From NCBI GenBank assembly GCA_944474755.1, contig OX104119.1, forward strand, positions 46,587,927 to 46,651,926: DNA of 64,000 nucleotides, in the 5' to 3' direction. Origin of the DNA: Limnoperna fortunei. Lineage: Eukaryota; Mollusca; Bivalvia; Mytilida; Modiolidae. Every line of letters begins with the position of its first letter. Within the stretch, counting starts at the first letter, position 1. Positions 48,801 through 60,800 of the stretch are shown here, piece after piece. Under the pieces are notes generated by a model, which searched no databases, was not told the origin of the DNA, and worked only from the letters and a program-made list of their open reading frames with translations. The position numbers were made by a program, and so were the translations under genes.

Positions 48801-51800
48801 AATCAATTTTAATTGATTTTAAAAAATCTTCTTCTCTTGAACCAATGAAAGGACTGCTTTGAAACACTGCACACATCATCTTTAGGATGTCCTCTACCAA
48901 AATTGTGCAAATCATGACAGCTGACTTCCTACATAGCTACGTTGGCTTAAAATAGAAAAGGGGGGGGGGGGGGTCAAGAGAGTTTTCGGCTGATAGTTAA
49001 AAAAGTATAACAGGTACAGCAAATTTGATGTGAACCTCCCTTCTCCCTCTACGCATCAAAAGCTCCTCCTTATAGGAGTTATTTCTCTTAAAAGGTCAAA
49101 ATTAATGACTTTTGCAGAAGTGTTGGGCAATTCCTTATAGGAAAGAAAAGCTGTATAAAAAAGGGTTGTTTGGTTTCAGGTTCAGGTGAGCGATACAGGT
49201 TCCTGGGAGCCTCTAGTTACATTTATACATGTATTGTTTTGTATTTGATTGAAAACAATCAATCATATGGTGTCGTATGCAATTAATATATTGTTCATGA
49301 AGTCATTTTGTTCACTACTGATGCAGAATTCAAGCCAGACATTTTTCTGTATTCACACTTGTTTATATTTACAGGATAATTTCAACGATAAATTATCTGA
49401 TATAAATTTCACTGTCACCTACAACATCTCTGAAAAACCCTACCCTGATCCTGCCCAGTGTCGCAGTAATGGAGTACCAAATATCAACAACTACCCAGTA
49501 CTGGTAACAGGGTTAGATGATGCTACCACCCTGACAACCAAGGTATGTTCTTAAGATAAGTAAATATTGTTCTTGGATGAAATGAGACATTATGTACTTT
49601 TTATGCCCCCGCGACGACATGTCAGGGGGCATTAAGTTTTACTCATGTCCGTCCGTACGTACGTACGTCCGAACAAATTTCCGTCAAGCTTTTCTCAGAA
49701 ACCGTACATGAGAACAATTTTAAATTTGGCAGAGTGGTTCAGTATCACAAGTTGTACGTCCTAAGTGAATTTCAGACCTGTCGGACAACTACTTCCTGTT
49801 TGGGACTTCATTTGTACGTAAATACGTCCGTCTGTATGTACAAATTTCCGTCAAGCTTTTCTCAGAAACCGTACATTAGAACAATTTGAAATTTGGCAGT
49901 GTGGTTCAGTATCACAAGTTGTACGTCCTAAGCGACTTTCAGACCTGTCGGACAACTACTTCCTGTTTGCGACTGGGCCGATATGAAAATGTGTTAACAT
50001 GAGTATGAAAATTTCCGTCAAGCTTTTCTCAGAAACCGTACATCAGAACAATTTGAAATTTGGCAGGGTGGTTCAGTATCACAAGTTGTACGTCCTAAGC
50101 GACTTTCAGACCTGTCGGACAACTACTTCCTGTTTGCGACTGGGCCAATATGAAAATGTGTTAACATGAGTATGAAAATTTCCGTCAAGCTTTTCTCAGA
50201 AACCTTACATCAGAACAATTTGAAATTTGGCAGGGTGGTTCAGTATCACAAGTTGTACGTCCTAAGCGACTTTCAGACCTGTCGGACAACTACTTCCTGT
50301 TTGCGACTGGGCCGATATGAAAATGTGTTAACATGAGTATGAAAATTTCCGTCAAGCTTTTCTCAGAAACCATACATCAGAACAATTTGAAATTTGGCAG
50401 GGTGGTTCAGTATCACAATTTGTACGTCCTAAGCCACTTTCAGACCTGTCGGACAACTACTTCCTGTTTGCGACTGGGCCGATATGAAAATGTGTTAACA
50501 TGAGTATGAAAATTTCCGTCAAGCTTTTCTCAGAAACCGTACATCAGAACAATTTGATATTTGGCAGGGTGGTTCAGTATCACAAGTTGTACGTCCTAAG
50601 CGACTTTCAGACCTGTCGGACAACTACTTCCTGTTTGCAACTGGGCCGATATGAAAATGTGTTAACATGAGTATGAAAATTTCAGTCAAGCTTTTCTCAG
50701 AAACCGTACATCAGCACAATTTGAAATTTGGCAGGGTGGTTCAGTATCACAAGTTGTACGTCCTAAGCGACTTTCAGACCTGTCGGACAACTACTTCCTG
50801 TTTGCGACTGGGCCGATATGAAAATGTGTTAACATGAGTATGAAAATTTCCGTCAAGCTTTTCTCAGAAACCGTACATCAGCACAATTTGAAATTTGGCA
50901 GGGTGGTTCAGTATCACAAGTTGTATGTCCTAAGCGACTTTTAGACCTGTCGGACAACTACTTCCTGTTTGGGACTTCATTTAGCGGGGGCATCCGTGTC
51001 CCATGGACACACTCTTCAATTTTTATGAAATAAATTTCAATGTGAGACCTGTAAGAAAGACAACTTACACAATCAAAAGACTATGTATGATAAAGCAACT
51101 TTTTGGCCATTGCTATTGGTCAAACTACAAATTATATCCGTTACTACCATTAGGAATATTCTTGTTAACATTTATTTTAAGTAGAAAGTTGCAAACTTGG
51201 GTAAAAATAACCATTTTAGTTAAGGAAGTTAGTTACTCAAATAGTATTTCTGATGTTTGCCGAAGATTACCGAGGTCTGCTCCATTGAAAAACAATTTAC
51301 ATCCGGGACACCATACATCCGGGACACCAAATATGATCATGTGGGCAATTGTGGTCCAGATACCTCAAATTGGTTAACTATGACTGTTTATGGTGTCATA
51401 ATCAGGAAAATTACATGATATTTTCGACTTTGACACTAATATTAATTTTTGTCTAATTCTAAAATTGTTCGAAAATGTTCAGTTGAGGAGGTCATATTGC
51501 CTTCTCTTTTTTATTTCCTCCTAAACATATGAAAGTGTCTTTAAAAGTCATAATTCGAAAAACTTATGTTTGAAGTTACAAGCTACATGTTTTGTTGAGC
51601 TATTGCTGACTAAGCTGTTGAAAAAACCTAATGCAAATAAATATTTTCTCAACATCTTGTCTTTTCTTTAGAAATCTAATTTCAGATGGACTCTTTTATT
51701 AAATTTACTGTTAAACCTCTAGGTTGATAATGAAAGTTAAAAGTAGATAAAATCAAATGTAATGTAACTTGCTACAGGTTCAGTTCTCCAAATGTGGTAC

Positions 51801-54800
51801 TAACCCAGATGGCACAGAGAAAAACTGTGAGAGTAACATACAGATGACAGTAGATTTGCCTGGTTTGAAGTCGTAAGTAACCTATTTATAAATTATATGT
51901 ATTATAGCTAGAATTCTGTTGCTCCTTTGAATTTGTTTATCGTGACAGAGCTACAAAGAGGTCCCATTGCTTGAAATAGAGCTGTTTGGTGTGATTCAAA
52001 CCCTGGGATTTTATGCATTTTATCCTGTATTCAATTAAATGATATTCCTACAACACTAAATTCATTAGTTAAACAATTTATTCGAAATAATGACAGAGTT
52101 GACAGAATTTTAATTTGCAGAAGTGTATACTTTTTGGAATACACAACTAAAAAAATTTCATTCCAGATCATTTTAGTTATATTCATTGCACTATCTGGAA
52201 AACAGTTCTTCACTGGAATGATTCTGAAAGTATACACTTTGGCAGCTTCAATTTGTCAACATTGCCTTGATTGCAAAAAAGTGTTAAAATAAATTAATTA
52301 GGCATTATAGAAATGTCTGCTGAATAGCAGAAAAAGGAACAATAATTTATTCAACCAAGACAGCATTTGAATAGCATAAAATATGTGTAAATCCCAGAGG
52401 TGTGCTCTTAAAGAGTAGTGGGACCTAATTGCAGCTCTGGCAATATTTAAAAAAAATTCAAAGGAGCAACATTATTGTAGTAAATATGTATTTATGTTCT
52501 CAAAAGTTAAAACCTTCCCTTGCATCCAAGATAGATGGGGCACCTAGTTATATTTTGTCCTCTTAATACAAGCAAACCTGCTGAATGGACCATCTGTCTT
52601 TATGGTAACCCATCTCATGAGTTTTGTGCTGGGATTATCTCCTCTTAATATGTATTACAAGACCATTGATTATTTTTACCTGCACCTTTATTAAATACCA
52701 CCTGTCTTGTCAGACCACTATTTTTACTCTTTTTTGAGTAGACCCCAATAATATGGTTAGCTATAGATGGTAACAGCTCTTCTTTTTTTTAGGGTGAATG
52801 TTTATTATATTTATGTTAAATCTTGAACCAATTCAAAAATCAGTGCTGATCAACAAGAAATACAGGAGTTGTATCCCTTTGAAAATGTAAATTATATGAA
52901 AAGTAGTATAGTCAAATATGTGCATCAATCGTGGCTTTATTTATTTATTGATGTATATATTTCAGTGATGCTGATGGTACTTACATCATGAGCTTTGGTA
53001 TTGATAAAGAAATCGTTATGGATGTCCAGTTAAATAACAGAGGTGACCCAGCACACCAAACAGTACTGCTTATTACAAAACCTGAAGCCTTGAGCTGGAG
53101 CAAACTTGTAGTGGTCGATCCTGTAAGTTTCAAAGTATTTTAAGTGGAAAGAATATATAGTCTGTCACATACAAAATTTTTTTTTTTAATGAGGAAAGGC
53201 CATCTTTGTCGTCCAGCCCAAATTCTTTATTTTTGGCACCAGTCAATATTTTCTTTTGTCGAACAGCATTTCCTTGTATGCTACAAGTGAACTTATTTTG
53301 GTAAGGTCTTTTTGCTGGACAAATGAAAAATGCTTATTGTGTATGGTTCAGCTTATGCTCCTTTTGTAGGTCAAGAAGGGTACTTTTTGAAATCAACAAT
53401 TAATTTCTCAAGATATTCAGGGTTTTGAAATATGGCTTTTTTTTTCATTTTGATTGGGCCATTTTCCATAGTAAAATTTGACCTAAGTTAGAATGGAAGT
53501 GTACGTTAGGACCAATCAGTGGTTGTCTATTGGAAATCCTTAGGGTAATTTGGTCTGCAGTTAAGGCGGGAAAAGTCTCATCCATTGAACATAACGAAAG
53601 CAGACAAACTTTTGTAAACAAGGCATGGTCTCTAGAAACAAAATTGACTGACTTATTTTGTAAAATTCCCGTAGCAAACATCAAGTATGATTTGTAAACA
53701 ACAGAGGCATAGTATAAAACATTGACAGGTTATCGTATCTTAATTTTTTCTACTAGATTTTCGTAATAAAAAGGTAAAATATGAAATAATTAAAAAAAAG
53801 CAAGCAACAAATTTTTTCCAAGGGGGTGCAGCATTTATTATAGTATGCATCAAAGAAAGACTGTCAGTAACATAAATAAATATTTGCTGAACAATAGTTT
53901 TAACATGTTTTGTATGTCCCACCAACAAAAGTTGGGGGAAATATAATTGTTGGTCTGAAAAACTACTAAACAGAATTTCATAAATCTTGCGTTTCTCACA
54001 AAGTCCTTTTTCAGTGTTGTTACTTTAATGCTGATTTGTTAACAAACTTTACAGTCATGACTAATTCTTGATCATGATTTGCTGAATTTAATCTCTGAAA
54101 GTACAGCAAGTATATTCTCAAACAACCATAAATTTAAACTTACATGTAGAGATAAGATAGTCATAACTTAACTATTACAACAACGATTGTCTTGATTCTC
54201 TATATGGGGGTATGATTTAAGAGTGCTAGGAACCAAATATAATTTTAAGCGCTTTTTCACACGTAACTTATGACAAGGAATCTTTGTGAATATAAACTCT
54301 GTCATAAACTTTTTTTACGTTTACGTTTATGGCCACGACTTTTTGTAAATATACTTGCAGGTCCAAATTTTTAGTGGTTATTATCAGTTTTCTTTTTAAA
54401 TTGTACTCTGATTTCTCCCAAATAAAAACTGGATGTCATAATATAGTATTGCTGCTTAGTAAATTAAGAAGTGGACTTCAGGTGTATGTACATGACTGAT
54501 TTCAGCCGACTAACAGACCAAGCACTAATTTCCCAAATTTGACAGCAGTGGAGATATCTGAAATTGGAAATCCCTTTGGTAACCTCAATAGATCTGTCAA
54601 CTACAGACATTATAAATTAATCTTTGATCCAAGCAAACTGACTAGTGAAGAGCAGACGTTTACATTCCAGATTCAAGTTTCCACGTAAGTCATTTTGTCT
54701 TTTGAGAAAGTTAAACAGATGTGTTACTTTTGTGGTGTTTCTGCAGCACTCCCACATATCGTGGCAGAGGCCCTATAGTGATCAGTCTGTCAGTCCGTGC

Positions 54801-57800
54801 GTGCATGCATGCATGCGTCCATCCGTCCGAAACTAATCGCTTCAGAGCTATAACTTTTTTATCTTTTGAGGTAGGCTTTTGATATTTGTATGTGGGTAGA
54901 TAATATCAAGGCAATGTGTTGTATACCATGGTTGATGACCTTGGACCTTGTTCTCAAGGTCAACAAGGCCCACAGTGATGGATACCATCTCACTGATATC
55001 TAGTTTGGTTTGTAGCTGAAATCTTATCAGAAGCAACTCGGTTTATAGGAAATAAGTTGCTGGTCACATGCTTTATTCTTTTTAAATTGTTTTGTGACAT
55101 CATGGTCTTTGGGTCAGGTGAGCTATTGCCATCACTTGGTGTCCGTCGTCGTTGTCGTTAACTTTTCTTTAAAAATCTTCTCCTCCAAAACCACTGAAGG
55201 GATTGCTTTGAAACTTTGCACACATCATCAGTAAAATGTCCTCTACCAAGTTTGCACAAATCATGGCCTCAGACCAACCAACATGGCCACCATGGCTAAA
55301 AATAGAACAGGGGGTCAAAAGACAGTTTTTGTCGTATAGTTCAAAAAGTATAACAGATACAGGAAAACCAGAGACCTTCCTTCTTCAGCATCAAAAGCTC
55401 TACTAAACATTCCAGTTTTATGACGACTCCTTGTAGCAGTTATTGTCCTTTAATTGTCAAAATTGATGATTTTTGCCATTTTTGCCTCAAAATCTTGAAA
55501 ATTATTAGAACTAGAGAAAAAGTTAGCATTGCATTGCTTAATTGTTCTGCTCTATGAGAGCTACAAAAATGGCCTAGGGTCGAGATTGTCTGATTAATTT
55601 TTTAAGAGTTATTCCCCTTGAACTGTTTTTTTTTAATCGGTTTTAATTGATTTTTTAAAATCTTCTCTGAAATCACTGAAAGTACTGCTTTGAAACTTTG
55701 TACACATCATCCGTCAAATGTCCTCAACCAAGTTTGCACCAACCATGACTGCAGATTAACCTACATGGCCGTCATGGCTAAAAATAGAGCGGAGCAGGGG
55801 GTCAAAATACAGTTTTTGGCTTATAGTTCAAAAAGTATAACAGATACAGGAAAACCAAAGAGACATGCCTTCATCGACATCAAAAGCTCTACGAAACATT
55901 CCATTGGGTCAAAGTGGTATGATGACTCCTTATAGGAGTTATTGCCCTATAATTCTCTAAATTGATTTTTTTTTTGACATTTTTGCCTCAAAATCTTGAA
56001 AATTATTAGAACTAGAGAAAAAGTTAGCATTGCTTAATTGTTCTGCTATATGAGGGCTACACAAATGACTTTAGGGTCAAGATTGTCTGATGAACCGGTT
56101 AGGAATTATTCTCCTTGAACATTTTTAATCATTTTTAATTGATTTTAAAAAATCTTGTCCTCTTTAACCAATGAAAGGACTGCTTTGAAACATTGCACAC
56201 ATCATCTTTAGGATGTCCTCTACCAAAATTGTGCAAATCATGACAGCTGACTACCTACATAGCTACGTTGGCTATAGAAAAAGAGGGGGGTGGGGGTCAA
56301 GAGAGTTTTCAGCTGATAGTTAAAAAAGTATAACAGGTACAGCAAATTTTAAGTGAACCTCCTTTCTCCCTCTAAGCATCAAAAGCTGCTCCTTATAGGA
56401 GTTATTTCCCTTAAAAGGTCAAAATTAATGACTTTTGCAGAAGTGTTGGGCAATTCCTTATAGGAAAGAAAAGCTGGATAAAAAAGTGTTGTTTGGTTTC
56501 AGGTTCAGGTGAGCAATACAGGCTTGGAGCCTATATTTTTTCCCTTTAAAATTGTCCAGTATTATTGTTCCAGTTTTTGTCTCGCCTGCGACGAAAGTCG
56601 CTGGAGGCGAGACATATGTATGGGAATCCGGCGGCGGCGGCGGCGGCGTAAACACTTGACATCTTGCTTCATATCTTTGTAAGCTCAAGCCCTAGGTGCA
56701 TCAAATTTGGTCCAGAGGTAGCTTATGATGAGTACTTGCCAGTCAGTCACCTGTCACCTGACCTTGACCTCAATTTCACGGTCCAGCGACTACGTTAAAG
56801 TTTTTGGGTTACGACAGTTCCTCTGTAACTACGCATGGTAGGATGACAATATTTGGTGTATAGGTTGCTGATGACTAGTACATGACTGTCTGGTAGGTGT
56901 CACCTGACCTTGACCTCAATTTCACGGTCCAGCGACTACGTTAAAGTTTTTGGGTTACGACAGTTCCTCTGTAACTACGCATGGTAGGATGACAATATTT
57001 GGTGTATAGGTTGCTGATGACTAGTACATGACTGTCTGGTAGGTGTCACCTGACCTTGACCTCAATTTCACGGTCCAGCGACTACGTTAAAGTTTTTGGG
57101 TTACGACAGTTCCTCTGTAACTACGCATGGTAGGATGACAATATTTGGTGTATAGGTTGCTGATGACTTGTACATGACTGTCTGGTAGGTGTCACCTGAC
57201 CTTGACCTCAATTTCACGGTCCAGCGACTATGTTAAAGTTTTTGGGTTACGACAGTTCCTCTGTAACTATGCATGGTAGGATGACAATATTTGGTGTATA
57301 GGTTGCTGATGACTTGTACATGACTGTCTGGTAGGTGTCACCTGACTTTGACCTCAATTTCACGGTCCATCGACTACGTTAAAGTTTTTGGGTTACGACA
57401 GTTCCTCTGTAACTACGCATGGTAGGATGACAATATTTGGTGTATAGGTTGCTGATGACTAGTACATGACTGTCTCGTAGGTGTCACCTGACCTTGACCT
57501 CAATTTCACGGTCCAGCGACTACGTTAAAGTTTTTGGGTTACGACAGTTCCTCTGTAATTACGCATGGTAGGATGACAATATTTGGTGTATAGGTTGCTG
57601 ATGACTGTCTGGTAGGTGTCACCTGACCTTGACCTCAATTTCACGGTCCATTGACTACGTTAAAGTTTTTGGGTTACGGCTGTTCCCCTGCAACTATGCA
57701 GTGTATGGTGACAATATTTTGTATACAGGCCGCTGCTGATATTTAATGCTATTTACGTAATGCTTATGACGAAATTTATTTTCCTTACTGATGCGGAATA

Positions 57801-60800
57801 CAGGCGAGACGTTTTTCTGTGTCCACACTTGTTAGTATAAGGAATATTCCATTACCTGTTAAGAAATTGAGATATGTCTTAAATGAACTAGCTCAGAATT
57901 TGCAAGAATTCATTTTAACAGGTTATTTTCTTTGAGTCTTGGGAAACATATTTTTTCAGATCAAAGTTGCAAGAGAATCAAAATTTATAATTGGAGTGTT
58001 GCACAATTTTAAGAGAACAGACTTGTTGATTCATGAGCTCTACTATTGATTTCTTATTAAAATATTGTAATACAGGAAAATGGACATCATTGAGACAGAG
58101 GCAGTTCAGTTTAAGTAAATCTGCACAACAACATTTTGGGTTATATTTTATTTATATATTGATTTTTTAGAACAAGCATAGAGAAGACACCTGAAGATGA
58201 TACAAAGGAGATCAAAGTGAGAGTTATTAACAAAGCTGAAGTTGCTTTAGATAGGTATGCGATCATATCTGTTTGTTTGTTTGTTTGTTTGTTTGTTTGT
58301 TTGTTTGTTTGTTTGTTTGTTTGTTTGAATAGTATTTAAGGCAATGTTTCAGCTGTATCATGCCATCCTGTTTTTATTAGTGAAGGAAGCCAGAGTAACT
58401 GCTTTAAAAACTGCAGCCTTTGGTAGGAAAATTGGCAATCCTTGTCAGTTAAGTTTGGAGACATGCACAACCTGCCTGCAATAAGACTTGAACCCACAAT
58501 GTCAGTGTTGACAGCACATGACCAATACTACCAGGGGCCTCGGTGGCTGAGTGGTTAAGGTAGTTTGTCTATTATTCATCACATGGTCTGTCAACACTGA
58601 GATTGCGGGTTCAATTGGGGTAGGAAGCCGGAGTACCCGGAGAAAACACCATACCTTCGATAGGAAAACTGGCAATCCTTGTCAATTAAGATATAGTCGA
58701 GCACACCCTGACCAAAGTGACACTGGAACCCCGTATCTAGGTGTTGACAGACCATATAATTAATAGTAGACTGACTAACTTGACCACTTGGCCACTGAGA
58801 CCCTTCCATAATGAACTTGATTACTTAATTATATAAGCATGTTGGTGTAGAATAAAAATTGCTTCCTTACCCCTCTGATTATTTGTACAACCCTAAGTAT
58901 TTTAGTATCAGAATGGTAATTTTGTCCAATCAAAACTTATATTAGTTTAACATAAAATCTATATTCTAATTGTTAAGCTAGTGCAGGTGAAATTTATAGT
59001 TATGAAAATCTTGCTCCTAATTGTTACCAAGTGTGATTATCTTATTTTGAATGCCAAATTGTAGACAATCAAAGATCCACAGATGAGCATTGTAGACAAC
59101 TCCATGCCCTCACACAATGTTGATGGGTTGGAAAATCTGAATCCACCTTAACTGCATCACAAGTCAGGGTTCAGTGATGATTTTAGGCTTTTTTTGAATG
59201 GGTTCCCCTCCACACAAATTGGGAAATTTAATGTATAGTTGCAATGAATTGTGAAAATATCACTTTGTTATTAAATGTCTAAACTTGTTTGTTATTTATG
59301 TCATGTCACTGATATATGTATGTACAACTACTCAGCTGCACTGTAAAGATTATTATAGATTTATAGTTCTGACAAAACTAGACTGCTGTATGAACAACCC
59401 AGTTATAATATAATTACAGGAACAATAAATCTAAAAGGGACAGGATTAATTATCCCATGAAATTTTGAAATTGCCACTTCAACCCAACCACTTGAGGAAG
59501 ACTACTTTACTTTACGGAATGCAAAACGAAAATATAATTTCCTTATACCTTAAAATGTATCAAACACGGATAGGAAAAACGTTACTGGACAGAGACCTGA
59601 AAAAAATCCACAAAAAATCATGATCTCATCGATTGGGATTTTTTTTACCATTGGGGAATGGGGCCACCAGGTGGCAATAAATAATATAGTAGCATCATCC
59701 CTTAGGTATCGGTGTCAACACATGTCAAGGAAACCCTGATAAATGTAGTTCCTGGGTTGCTAGTTACTGTTTTGACTGGCTACATTATACCTGCAAGAAG
59801 CCAATCAAAAACTCTGTTGGTGTTAGGATATTCAAATCCGATATGTTTTATTAATTTTACTGCCAAACAACAGTTGATTTCCAGTAATGAGATTAGTTGA
59901 TTTTTTTTTTCAGTTATGATGTCATGAAATTTTCTAGTCCAGGAATTTTATAGCTAAATTTGTCAGTTTTGTGGAAACAGAAGCCATGTATTCTGATTAT
60001 GTCTGAACTCCAGTGTATTTTAATTTTGTTGAATGTATTTCAGTTCTGCTCAGCCAGATGGGGATGTTTTCTACCGAGGACCGGTACGTGGGGAAAGTTC
60101 AATAAAGAAGGAGTCGGAAATAGGACCTGCCATTAACCATACCTATACTGTGAGTTCTGCTGTTATATGTTCATGGATTTTACTGTTAATTTTAACATGT
60201 TAAGGAAGTGCAAGTTAGTCATGAAAAAAGACATTTGTAGTTTGTGTTCTTAAGTAGTATTTTTTAAATCTGTTTCATTCTTACCTCTTTATATAGAATT
60301 AATCAGTTTTATTCCTTATGTCTTGGGAATAGGCTTTAGTAAAGAATTAAGTAGTTTTTTGGTTATATTAAATTGCTGGCTTTTGATTGGTCAGTAAACA
60401 TTGTATTTTACAAATTTCATCTGCAGATGAATTTGCATCAATTTAAGTAACACATTTTTATCCTGTAAAAAATATTTGCTAAAAAAAAAAATCATTCCCC
60501 TGTTCCATCATTTTTTTTACCCTCACATTATTTTCTCGTGTTATCTTTTGACATTTAAAGTCATGTTTATGATAAAAATAATAATTCATGATATTCTGTG
60601 TCATTAAACAAATCTGCAGATTATTTGTCAAAAATTTCTGTCTCAACATATATACAGGATTTAACACTAGTGGGAGGGCAAAATCTCAGACACCCAAGTG
60701 AAAAGATTTCTGGTCTCCAATGAGGTTGTGCCGTTGGAGACCTAAATAAATCTTTCACGTGGGTGTCTGAGATTTTCATGTCTTGCCCTACCACCGGTGT

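Noticed and set aside
51003..51377. 124-codon plus-strand frame
   Set aside because: Runs from the tail of the delta repeat into the decayed TTAA MITE; no protein family.
53040..53060. RGD ligand motif in the integrin
   Set aside because: The NRGDPAH stretch is part of the calf-1 fold common to integrin alpha chains, not a ligand.
56740..57660. CRISPR array or centromeric satellite
   Set aside because: Units are 146 bp without unique spacers and sit inside a dispersed element with its own ends.
58538..58620. tRNA gene
   Set aside because: A and B box-like words are present, but no cloverleaf closes and the sequence is the head of a SINE found many times here.
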